From positions 2,294,001 to 2,358,000 of the forward strand of contig NZ_JAQOUE010000001.1 in the NCBI RefSeq assembly GCF_032191465.1: a DNA stretch of 64,000 nt, written 5' to 3'. Positions 45,917 to 53,692 of the stretch are shown piece after piece; positions within the stretch are counted from its first letter, which is position 1, and each line of letters starts with the position of its first letter. This DNA comes from Candidatus Nitronereus thalassa (GTDB lineage Bacteria > Nitrospirota > Nitrospiria > Nitrospirales > UBA8639). Below the pieces are notes generated by a model. The model was not told the origin of the DNA, searched no databases, and saw only the letters and a program-made list of their open reading frames with translations. Made by a program: the position numbers and the translations under genes.

Positions 45917-46017
45917 ACAAGAAATTTGGCGGCATTCCTATTAACAGCCCCAGGAGTAGACGGAAATTTGTAATCGGTAGTTCTTGCGGGACAGCTTATG
46001 AGAGAGGATTGGCCGTA

Positions 46018-48018
46018 ATGGACTTTGCACAACAACGCAAACGGATGGTGGCGGAACAGATTGCCGCACGGGGCGTGCGCGACAGAAACGTGTTGAATGC
46101 CATGGGCAAGGTACGCCGAGAGGCGTTTCTGCCAAAATATTTGCAGGAACAGGCTTATGAAGACACCCCTCTCCCGATCGCGGAAGGACAGACGATCTCT
46201 CAGCCCTACATTGTGGCATATATGATCGAAGCGCTGGCGCTTCAAGGGGGTGAAAAAGTCCTCGAACTCGGCGCCGGGTCCGGTTACGCGGCGGCGGTTC
46301 TGGCTGAGATCGCGGGACAGGTGTATACCATTGAACGGATTGGCCAGTTGGCTGAAAAAGCCGCCTCTCATCTGATTGATGAAGGCTATGACAACGTGCA
46401 TATCCTGCATGCCGATGGAACGCGAGGCTGGGTCGACCATACGCCGTTTGACGCCATTCTCGTGTCCGCCGGCGCACCCGAGGTTCCAGAATCCCTGAAA
46501 AACCAGCTTGCCATCGGCGGGCGTATGGTCATCCCCGTGGGCACCGATACGAGGGCGCAGGAACTGATCCGCATCACCCATCGGGAGGAGGGGCAATTCG
46601 ACCGCGAAGACCTGGCGGATGTGCGTTTTGTTCCGCTCATTGGCGAAGAAGGCTGGGAGGTCGAAGAACCCCAACCGGAGACCACGCGGCCTCGCGTGAT
46701 TCAGACAAGGCCACGGGTCAGCGAAACCCTTCCTGCTCTTCTTTCGCGTCGGGGCGAGTCCTTTGAGACACCGGAGGCAGCGGATCTCGATCCGCTGTTA
46801 GGCCGCATTGGCAACGCCCGTGTCGTGCTCATTGGCGAAGCAAGCCATGGAACGTCGGAATTCTATCGCTTGCGGGCATGCATCACGAAGCGGCTTATCG
46901 AAGAAAAAGGCTTCACCATCGTGGCCGCCGAAGCCGACTGGCCGGATGCGGCAAGGATTGATCATTATGTGCGCCATCGTGACGTGCCTCCATCTGAATG
47001 GACGGCGTTCGCTCGTTTCCCAACCTGGATGTGGCGCAATGAGGAGGTGCGTGATTTTATTGACTGGCTCCACAAGCACAACGCGCCGCTGGATATGCCG
47101 CAGCGCACCGGGTTCTATGGGCTCGACCTTTATAGCCTATATAATTCCGTGCGAGCTGTGATCAGTTATCTGGACGATGTCGATCCTGATCTCGCGACGA
47201 TTGCGCGCTGGCGTTATGGCTGCTTGAGCCCATGGGAAGGAGACCCGGCAGCCTACGGCCATGCCGCACTCACGGGTGCTTATCGCAACTGCGAACAGGA
47301 TGTCGTGCAAATGCTGTCCGAGCTGTACAGGAAACGGCAAGACTATGCACACAATGACGGTGAGCGATTCCTGGATGCTTCACAAAACGCCCATTTGATC
47401 GCGAATGCCGAGCGCTATTACCGGATCATGTATTACGGTTCGCGCGCCTCCTGGAACCTTCGCGACCGCCACATGTTCGATACTCTTGTGCGAGTCATGG
47501 ACCACCATGGCAAAGGATCGAAGGCCGTAGTCTGGGCACACAATTCTCATATTGGCGATGCCTCGGCCACGGAAATGTCGGCACGCGGGGAATTCAATAT
47601 CGGTGAGCTGTGTCGCAAGGCCTTTGGTGATGACTCCTATCGCATCGGATTTGGCACCGATCACGGGACCGTGGCGGCGGCTTCAAACTGGGACGGCCCC
47701 ATGGAAGTCAAACTGGTGCGTCCCTCTCACCCGCAAAGCTATGAACAATTGTTTCATCGGACCAACAAGTCGGGTCTTATTCTTCCGCTCAAGGACGGCC
47801 ATGTTCTGGATGTTGCCAGGGAACTCACCCAACCCCGGTTGGAGCGCGCCATCGGTGTGATCTATCGGCCAGAAACGGAAGTCGCCAGTCATTATTTCGA
47901 GGCCGAACTCCCGCGACAGTTCAATGAATATGTGTGGATCGACCGCACTAAAGCGGTCACCCCTCTGACAACGGGAGAAATGCAGGGCGTGCCTGACACC
48001 TATCCTTTTGGAGTTTAA
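46018..48018 (+). CDS. Protein-L-isoaspartate methyltransferase / erythromycin esterase-like fusion
   Basis: 666-residue two-domain protein. Residues 1-215 are a PCMT protein-repair methyltransferase, with the typical QTISQPYIVAYMIEAL and the SAM site VLELGAGSGYAAAVLAE. Residues 235-655 are an erythromycin-esterase-like domain with IGEASHGTSEFY, AAEADWPD and AHNSHIGDA, the His and Glu positions of the Ere family. The natural substrate of the second domain is unknown; macrolide resistance should not be assumed. Higher GC than its surroundings suggests transfer. ATG 46018 has GAGAGG upstream; an open frame reaching back through the repeat is rejected. The next gene follows by 17 bases. Confidence 0.92.
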   Translation: MDFAQQRKRMVAEQIAARGVRDRNVLNAMGKVRREAFLPKYLQEQAYEDTPLPIAEGQTISQPYIVAYMIEALALQGGEKVLELGAGSGYAAAVLAEIAGQVYTIERIGQLAEKAASHLIDEGYDNVHILHADGTRGWVDHTPFDAILVSAGAPEVPESLKNQLAIGGRMVIPVGTDTRAQELIRITHREEGQFDREDLADVRFVPLIGEEGWEVEEPQPETTRPRVIQTRPRVSETLPALLSRRGESFETPEAADLDPLLGRIGNARVVLIGEASHGTSEFYRLRACITKRLIEEKGFTIVAAEADWPDAARIDHYVRHRDVPPSEWTAFARFPTWMWRNEEVRDFIDWLHKHNAPLDMPQRTGFYGLDLYSLYNSVRAVISYLDDVDPDLATIARWRYGCLSPWEGDPAAYGHAALTGAYRNCEQDVVQMLSELYRKRQDYAHNDGERFLDASQNAHLIANAERYYRIMYYGSRASWNLRDRHMFDTLVRVMDHHGKGSKAVVWAHNSHIGDASATEMSARGEFNIGELCRKAFGDDSYRIGFGTDHGTVAAASNWDGPMEVKLVRPSHPQSYEQLFHRTNKSGLILPLKDGHVLDVARELTQPRLERAIGVIYRPETEVASHYFEAELPRQFNEYVWIDRTKAVTPLTTGEMQGVPDTYPFGV

Positions 48019-48035
48019 ATTTTTGAGGGAGAAAG

Positions 48036-49205
48036 ATGAAGCAGACCGCACCCTCAGAGGAAGTCAGGGACCTGATGATCCAGTTTGCCGAGAAAACTGG
48101 AATCTCCACCCCAAAGACTTTACCAAAACGCTACTTGTGGACCGATGCTTTTGCGGTCTGCAACTTTCTGACCTTGTATCGTCAGACGGGCGACGAAGAA
48201 TACATTCGTCTGGCCCTAAATCTCATTGATCAGGTCCACAACGTTCTTGGGAAGCACCGCGCAGACGATCCGCGAACCGGCTGGATAAGCGGCTTCAGTG
48301 ACGAGGAAAGGCAACGCCATCCAACTGCTGGCGGTCTCAGGATCGGCAAGCCCCTCCCTGAACGAGGTCCCACTGATCCCTACGACGACCAGTCGGAATG
48401 GGATCGGGATGGACAATATTTTCACTACCTGACCAAGTGGATGCATGCACTGTGTCGAACCAGCATGGTCACGGGCAACCCGCAATATTGCCGCTGGGCG
48501 GTAGAACTCGCCCAAGCGGCTCATGATGGATTTCGCACTCTTCCCCAGCCTGACGGTAAAAAGCTCTTGTACTGGAAAATGAGCATTGATCTCTCGTACC
48601 CGCTTGTTCCTTCCATGGGCCTTCACGATCCGTTGGACGGCCTTATCACCTACCATGAACTTTCCTTGTGTACCCAAAAATTCACAGGAGCTCTCACAGG
48701 GCCGGACCTTACGTGGGAGCTTACCGACGCAGCCACCATGTGTGAAGGTCAACATTGGGAAACGACGGATTCACTTGGAATAGGTGGGCTGTTGTGTGAT
48801 GCCTACCGTGTGGTCCAAATGACCGCGAAGGGACAGGCCAACATGTCAGGTTTACTGTTGGCACTGTTGAGGGCCTCGCAATATGGTCTTGGTGTCCTTG
48901 CCAGCCATGATCACTTAAACGATCCACCTGAATACCGTCTTGCATTTCGCGAATTGGGACTTTCAATTGGATTGAAGGCGATTGCGAACATGCGAGACAT
49001 TGTTACCGCTCACCCCGACCTGTTTGACTATAGTCTCGCACAAGATCTTGAAGGCCTGATGGCCCATGTTCCGTTGATCGAAATCATAGAGGATTTCTGG
49101 CGGAAGCCCACCAATCAACACCAAGAAAGTTGGTTGGACCATCGCGATATCAACATGGTCATGCTCGCGACAAGCCTTTCACCAGAAGAATTTTTGTCGG
49201 TTTAA
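48036..49205 (+). CDS. Hypothetical alpha-helical protein, possible alpha/alpha-barrel fold
   Basis: 389 residues, no signal peptide. The pattern of paired helices with Trp- and Tyr-rich turns (RYLWTDAFAVCNFL, EWDRDGQYFHYLTKWMHAL) resembles six-hairpin or alpha/alpha-toroid glycosidase-like proteins, but no catalytic motif is identified. GAGGGAG before the ATG and a 17-base gap to the methyltransferase-esterase gene indicate an operon of these two with the small membrane protein that follows. Confidence 0.75.
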   Translation: MKQTAPSEEVRDLMIQFAEKTGISTPKTLPKRYLWTDAFAVCNFLTLYRQTGDEEYIRLALNLIDQVHNVLGKHRADDPRTGWISGFSDEERQRHPTAGGLRIGKPLPERGPTDPYDDQSEWDRDGQYFHYLTKWMHALCRTSMVTGNPQYCRWAVELAQAAHDGFRTLPQPDGKKLLYWKMSIDLSYPLVPSMGLHDPLDGLITYHELSLCTQKFTGALTGPDLTWELTDAATMCEGQHWETTDSLGIGGLLCDAYRVVQMTAKGQANMSGLLLALLRASQYGLGVLASHDHLNDPPEYRLAFRELGLSIGLKAIANMRDIVTAHPDLFDYSLAQDLEGLMAHVPLIEIIEDFWRKPTNQHQESWLDHRDINMVMLATSLSPEEFLSV

Positions 49206-49230
49206 TAAGGAATCCGGAAGGAGGGCTCGC

Positions 49231-49458
49231 ATGATCACAAAAAACGTCGGAAAAAAAGAAGGGATATTTCGAATCGTACTTGGACTGGGATTATTGGCCT
49301 TGCCACCAATGTTCCAATTTCCCGTGTGGGCAACGACAGTGACTTATGGGTTTGGGCTGGTGGCGCTTATCACCGGAATCATTGGCTATTGTCCGGGGTG
49401 GCATCTGTTCGGAATAAACACCTGTCACAAGGATGATTCTAACCAATCTACCAATTGA
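49231..49458 (+). CDS. DUF2892 small membrane protein
   Basis: 75-residue inner-membrane protein with two hydrophobic segments (about 13-30 and 35-53) and the family end motif CPGWHLFGINTC. Function of DUF2892 is not established. GGAAGGAGGG precedes the ATG. A paralog with CPLWKWLGINTS is at 59960-60184. Confidence 0.88.
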   Translation: MITKNVGKKEGIFRIVLGLGLLALPPMFQFPVWATTVTYGFGLVALITGIIGYCPGWHLFGINTCHKDDSNQSTN

Positions 49459-49586
49459 AAGATTATAGTTACGCTTGAATGACAGGTAGGAAGCCTTCCC
49501 TCTTATCCTAATAGCGAGTTCTCCGGTTTTTTCTTTTGTATCGTGCCTTCTTCTCATGCAGCAATGGCCAACAATATCAGGGAGGG

Positions 49587-49609
49587 GCAGCATGAGATGC
49601 TGCAGCTAC
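49587..49609. repeat. REP-like palindromic element, copy 4 (half)
   Basis: GCAGCAT-GAG-ATGCTGC followed by AGCTAC. Matches one hairpin plus the right end of the longer copies. Confidence 0.7.
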
Positions 49610-49713
49610 AGGAAAGGTTTGGAGGTGGCGTTATCTATTCCGTGGCCTTGTCACGTGAATATGAAACGAGGGATTAATCTCTCTCCACAAAAATGCTATT
49701 ACACTGGTTGGAT

Positions 49714-49944
49714 TCACACCCGGCGATCTGCCGGATCGAGGATAATAGCTGCACATTCTTTACAAACAAATTTTCCAGTCCGCTTGCCTTGTTCATCATA
49801 CTGATATTCAATCATTCTTTGATGAAGACAAGAAATTTCCAAACCCGAGCCTTCATCCTCCGGACGACCGGCCTCGTCAGAAGTCATACGTTTTACCCCG
49901 CGATCGATTATTGGGAAGGATTGTGGGCCTTTAACTACTGACAT
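49714..49944 (-). CDS. Small putative zinc-ribbon protein
   Basis: 76 residues, paralog of 36074-36277, sharing C-x-H (CLHQRM), CKECAAIILDP and the same spacing. No named family recognised. The ATG at 49944 has only a weak site; an internal ATG after 19 residues is possible. Next on the minus strand is a CBS-domain gene, 87 bases upstream of which this gene ends the other way round, so they may not share a transcript. Confidence 0.7.
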   Translation of the reverse strand: MSVVKGPQSFPIIDRGVKRMTSDEAGRPEDEGSGLEISCLHQRMIEYQYDEQGKRTGKFVCKECAAIILDPADRRV

Positions 49945-50031
49945 TTCAATACAGGCTGCCTCTTAATTAGCCTTCACGAACTCTCTGAATTCGGCCATAT
50001 TTCCACTTCGAGCCCTTGAAATTTTCCGTGC

Positions 50032-50472
50032 TCATTTTTTTTGGGCGAGTTCTTCTTCTCCCAAGCCTTGAATCATCCATGCCCGAAGGAGATCCTGGCG
50101 GGTGATACATCCCACAACGGCTCCATCCCTCTCAACGGGCAAAACCAGAAGGTGGTGTTTTTTCATCAACCGAACCGCATCCACCAGACTCGTGGATTCC
50201 TGAATCGCGATACGGTCCTGAACCATGATTTCCTCGGCGGTGAGCTGACTGATGTCTCGTCCGGATTCAAAGGCACTCAAGATATCAAATTCACTGACGA
50301 ACCCAATGAATTTTCCTTTGTCATCAACAACGGGGGCTCCCGCCATCGGTGAAGTTAACAATTGTCGAGCCATGGACAACCCATCTTGATCCTTCTGAAA
50401 AGTTAGGATGTGAGTGAGCGGAACCTGGCTGATAGAACGAAGTCCGACGATGGAAATAGAATGCACACTCAT
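50032..50472 (-). CDS. CBS-domain pair protein
   Basis: 146-residue protein consisting of two CBS motifs (about 20-70 and 82-135; GAPVVDDKGKFIGFVSEFDIL and LVLPVERDGAVVGCITRQDLL). CBS pairs bind adenine nucleotides and sense energy state. No partner domain. GAGAGGCTTCC precedes the ATG. One of four CBS proteins in this region. Confidence 0.92.
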   Translation of the reverse strand: MSVHSISIVGLRSISQVPLTHILTFQKDQDGLSMARQLLTSPMAGAPVVDDKGKFIGFVSEFDILSAFESGRDISQLTAEEIMVQDRIAIQESTSLVDAVRLMKKHHLLVLPVERDGAVVGCITRQDLLRAWMIQGLGEEELAQKK

Positions 50473-50653
50473 GATGGAAGCCTCTCTACATGTGTGTTTT
50501 CCACTCTTTGAGAAATTTTATCCTGAGCCGCAGAGGCGACTCTGACTTCTTTGAGGTATTGGCGGACCTGCTCAACCTCGGCTTTCCTCACAGTTGGTGT
50601 CATGCAGACCCACTATCTCATGAGTGAATAGAAATTTTTTATTCAGCGACAAA

Positions 50654-51028
50654 TTAGAACCGTGGCTTCTCTCCTAAAATTTCCTGTTCTGCCTTTAACC
50701 AGTCCTGCCAGTCATCTCCATGGCATCGGCCCCGCTGTTCGAATAATTCGTGGGCTCGCTCTGCAACTCTCGCTTGAATATTATCCACAAGTGGTTCACC
50801 CAGCAAAGGGGGATGGTGCCTTTGGCTTTTGTTTTTCTCTCCCAATCCAGTGGAACTATTTTTAGATTTGGGACTCACGTTAGACGACTTTTTCCTTCCA
50901 GAGGATTTGGCAGCCGTCTTCGTACTTTTTGAATTTGTTGACTTTACCGCCGACGAGGTCTTCTTTTTTTTAAGCAACTTCTGCCCTCTGGTGAACCGTG
51001 CCGTAGACAAGGCCATATCCTTGGCCAT
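50654..51028 (-). CDS. DUF2934 protein with long Lys/Ser-rich tail
   Basis: About 124 residues: a strongly basic Lys/Ser/Thr-rich N-terminal half resembling histone H1-like tails and a C-terminal DUF2934 module (ARVAERAHELFEQRGR, WLKAEQEIL). Likely nucleic-acid associated (inference). Start uncertain: ATG 51028 or ATG 51016, both inside the 3' end of the LuxR-type gene in another frame. Paralog at 34522-34827. Confidence 0.8.
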   Translation of the reverse strand: MAKDMALSTARFTRGQKLLKKKKTSSAVKSTNSKSTKTAAKSSGRKKSSNVSPKSKNSSTGLGEKNKSQRHHPPLLGEPLVDNIQARVAERAHELFEQRGRCHGDDWQDWLKAEQEILGEKPRF

Positions 51029-51278
51029 GGTCCTTCCGAGACAACTCAAGGACTTTGTTGTACGCCTGGATCCGAGAATGCACTCCCAACTTGAGAAAAA
51101 CATGCTCGATATGCTTGGAAGCTGTATGGATGGAGATCCCTAAGATATTCCCAATCTCCCCATTCGTCTTTCCTTGCATTATCCACATCAATACTTCCCG
51201 CTCCCGCTTCGTTAATCCACGAACTTCAAGGACTTTTGCGGCTGATGTCGTATTATTCCATTCATAATTTTGTTGCAT
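50970..51278 (-). CDS. Small LuxR-type DNA-binding protein without receiver
   Basis: 102 residues. A LuxR/GerE helix-turn-helix (about 18-80; LTKREREVLMWIMQGKTNGEI and GISIHTASKHIEHVFLKLG) with no receiver or sensor domain, so activity would depend on abundance or partners. The C-terminal tail overlaps the start of the DUF2934 gene by 59 bases. A predicted operator-promoter of the CTAGG family lies 400 bases upstream, with a long leader in between. Confidence 0.85.
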   Translation of the reverse strand: MQQNYEWNNTTSAAKVLEVRGLTKREREVLMWIMQGKTNGEIGNILGISIHTASKHIEHVFLKLGVHSRIQAYNKVLELSRKDHGQGYGLVYGTVHQRAEVA

Positions 51279-51756
51279 GATATTTTAATTCCCTCTTGAT
51301 ACGCTGTCTTCCCATTGGCCATGGGAACAGGATGGCAGCCTGCCCCCAAAGCCAACATTATCAACATCCATGAGCTTGCTCTTCTCAACATGGCTCCCTC
51401 ATGGGATCAATCAATATTCACGTCAACAGATCGGCTCTTTGCTTCTTCAGATTTTGGGTGGTTCACTTCAAGCACTCCATTTTTAAAAGAGTCTTTTACT
51501 CAATCCCCTTTGATCGGAATGGGCTCCGTTCTTTTGGCTTTCCCGACTATTCTTTTTCATCACTTTCCCCATGGGAAACAATCAAAAAATAATCCTATCA
51601 TTCGGATTCCCTACCTGGTTCTTGGCTCAGCATCCGCTTCAAGCATTCATGCAATTGGCTTTTACCCTGACTTTATAAGGCTTTTCGCAACTAGATCCAC
51701 CTAGGGAAATCCCTAGATCAGAGAAGAAACTCTACTAGGCAAAGGACTTTTCCGTC
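51279..51756 (-). other. Long leader or unannotated transcript downstream of promoter E
   Basis: 478 bases between two minus-strand genes, containing promoter E at its far end. Candidate small frames on the minus strand: a 59-codon frame 51391-51212 beginning MLRRASSWMLIMLALGAGC (lipoprotein-like, but with its GGGAG only two bases from the ATG and overlapping the LuxR gene), and a 25-codon frame beginning MKKNSRESQK. Neither is firm. A small RNA or a regulated leader is equally possible. A plus-strand frame of about 129 codons has no support. Confidence 0.4.
51672..51716 (-). promoter_or_regulatory. Predicted operator-promoter E (CTAGG-N6-CCTAG)
   Basis: Minus strand: perfect inverted repeat CTAGGGATTTCCCTAG, then GTGGAT, 17 bases and TATAAA, the best -10 of the set. 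It faces the 400-base region before the LuxR-type gene. Confidence 0.7.
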
Positions 51757-52374
51757 CTAATGTGCCGGAGTCGATCCCTCCATCAGGTGTCTAATAACCG
51801 GGGCGCAAGATGGGCAGAATTTTGGGGAAAAGGTAATCTCTACAGATGATACGCCATGCCGCTGAAGATATTCCGCGAGATCGCACCAAATCTCCTGGTG
51901 AGGTTGTGATTGCACGTCATCGCAAATCCGCTCGCACCAGTAACACACAGGCAACACATGAGCCTTTGGTACCGTCACATCGACCATCTGGCTCAGAATA
52001 TTTGGCCTGGAAATCATCCCAACAAGTTTTCGGTTTCGTACTACCGGCAACCGAATAATTCGATGCTCAATCATTAATTGTAAAACATGAATGAGTGGAG
52101 ACTCTTCCGTCACACAGACCGCTGGAGTATTCATAATGTCTTCGGCCTTGAGCATGGTTAAATCTTGCCCGTTTAATAAGGCCTGAATGACATCGAATTC
52201 ACTCACGATTCCCACAACTTCTCCATCATCTTCCACCACGGGCAAACCACTGAATTGTCCAGTCAAAAGCTGTCGGACCAGAATATTCACGTTGGTTCCC
52301 CTTGTCGCGGTGATCACCCGTGGATTCATCACTTCGGAAGCCACCTGATTGAGTCCCTTATCCTTCATTGCCAT
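51757..52374 (-). CDS. CBS-domain pair protein with C-terminal zinc-binding segment
   Basis: 205 residues. Two CBS motifs (about 10-70 and 80-135) are followed by a Cys-rich end, CYWCERICDD and FCPSC, of the kind found at the end of some sensor proteins, probably one zinc site. Close in sequence to the CBS protein at 58813-59238 (shared SEFDV, LKAEDIM, HRIIRLPVVR). GAAGGGAGCGG precedes the ATG. Operator F lies 75 bases upstream. Confidence 0.9.
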   Translation of the reverse strand: MAMKDKGLNQVASEVMNPRVITATRGTNVNILVRQLLTGQFSGLPVVEDDGEVVGIVSEFDVIQALLNGQDLTMLKAEDIMNTPAVCVTEESPLIHVLQLMIEHRIIRLPVVRNRKLVGMISRPNILSQMVDVTVPKAHVLPVCYWCERICDDVQSQPHQEIWCDLAEYLQRHGVSSVEITFSPKFCPSCAPVIRHLMEGSTPAH

Positions 52375-52419
52375 AATCCGCTCCCTTCGAAATTTTCTTG
52401 GCTACTGTGATTGGAAAAG

Positions 52420-52464
52420 AGTGTAAACCCAAGAGGCATGATCTTGAACTAGGGGGAACCCCAG
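52420..52464 (-). promoter_or_regulatory. Predicted operator-promoter F (CTAGG family)
   Basis: Minus strand: CTGGGGTTCCCCCTAG, then TTCAAG, 17 bases and TACACT, upstream of the CBS gene. The opposite-strand nucleotidyltransferase gene starts 93 bases away and could also be affected. Confidence 0.65.
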
Positions 52465-52556
52465 CCTAATAGGTTATTGTTACTGGTGTAGGGAATTTGG
52501 ACCAAAGAAGGAGAATAGGGGTACCGCCCTTTTCGCGATTCCCCTATAGTACGGAC

Positions 52557-53234
52557 ATGACGCCAACCTCATCATCACAACGTACGACCATTCTGAAAGT
52601 TCAGGTTGGTTCCCATGCACATGGCCTGGCTGGACCGGAGAGTGATCAAGACTTCCGAAGCGTATTTGTGATTCCAACCACGGATCTCTTTCGGCTCGAC
52701 TTCAAATATCCGGCGACCAGTTGGAAGAAAGGCGATGGCGATGAAGCATCTTGGGAAATCGCTCCGTTTTTATCCCTCGCCCTCCAAAGTCATCCTTTAA
52801 TTTTGGAAACCTTTTTGGCCCCGGTGGTAAAAACGAATGATTGGGGGAAGGAATTGCAAACACTGTTCCCAGCAGTCTGGAGCCCTCAAAAAGCTTTTGA
52901 TGCCTTCATCGGCTATGCCAAAAATCAACGCACGAAATTTTTAGATAAGAAAGACAGCCGGCCAGAAAAATATGCCGCAGCCTATGTGCGAGTACTATCC
53001 AATCTTTGTGAACTTCTTGAAACCGGCACATTTACGGTTCGAATTCGGGATACACCGTTGGGAGAATCAATTGTTCGCATCAAGCAAGGAGCCTATCGTA
53101 TCGGGGAGGTTATCGACCTTGGAGAAGAGCTTACCCAGAAAGCGTCGAGGGCTCTACACCCATGTCCACACCAACACAATATCCAACAGGTTGAGGATTT
53201 TCTTATAAGGATTCGAACCGCTTTCCTCCCTTGA
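52557..53234 (+). CDS. RlaP/YcgL-type predicted nucleotidyltransferase
   Basis: 225-residue protein of the DNA polymerase beta superfamily (PF10127-like). The catalytic motif GSHAHGLAGPESDQDFR near the N-terminus supplies the GS and SDxD residues. FLDKKDSRPEKYAAAYVRVL and the LHPCPHQHN end fit the family. These are thought to transfer nucleotides to RNA or protein; substrate unknown. ATG 52557 (MTPTSS) is chosen over an earlier in-frame codon that would add an unconserved segment. Confidence 0.85.
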   Translation: MTPTSSSQRTTILKVQVGSHAHGLAGPESDQDFRSVFVIPTTDLFRLDFKYPATSWKKGDGDEASWEIAPFLSLALQSHPLILETFLAPVVKTNDWGKELQTLFPAVWSPQKAFDAFIGYAKNQRTKFLDKKDSRPEKYAAAYVRVLSNLCELLETGTFTVRIRDTPLGESIVRIKQGAYRIGEVIDLGEELTQKASRALHPCPHQHNIQQVEDFLIRIRTAFLP

Positions 53235-53692
53235 CCTCAGCCCCCAACAAAATTGTGCGATTCAAAAAGCTCTTTTGTCCACACCACTAAAAGGCCTCAG
53301 ATTCCACACTTTTCGTTTAATCCTTTTTCTTTTTTGGGAAAACCGCTCACGGCCTACCAGGTAGCCCTTTGCAAGCCATCCATATACTTCACCATCTGAG
53401 GTTCTTCTTCCCTCTCTAGAAGGACATCCGCAAAGCCTTTAACAATCCCTGCAAACACGTCTTTTTAGATGACATATTGGTCTGCCCGGGTTAGGATTAT
53501 TGGAACTGGTCAATCAACAGTCCTCTTCAATTAATCGAGTTCGAGCCAAGGCTCTGCCGTTTCGTATTGAATAGCCGAAGGGCACAGCAAATTCCCAAAT
53601 GGGTTTATTGATAAAGTTGAGCCTGGGGTTATGCATGATGATGACCCTTAAGGGCAGGCTTTATCGTTAAATAGTCCACGGAACACATAAGA
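53235..53692. other. Intergenic region before the membrane hybrid kinase
   Basis: About 458 bases. No gene, strong hairpin or repeat was found; the kinase promoter should lie here. Confidence 0.35.

Noticed and set aside
45847-46017. Longer start for the methyltransferase-esterase gene
   Set aside because: The extension translates a REP-like repeat; the PCMT domain begins right after ATG 46018.
51315-51704. Plus-strand 129-codon frame
   Set aside because: No ribosome-binding site or family pattern, and it runs against the predicted promoter E.
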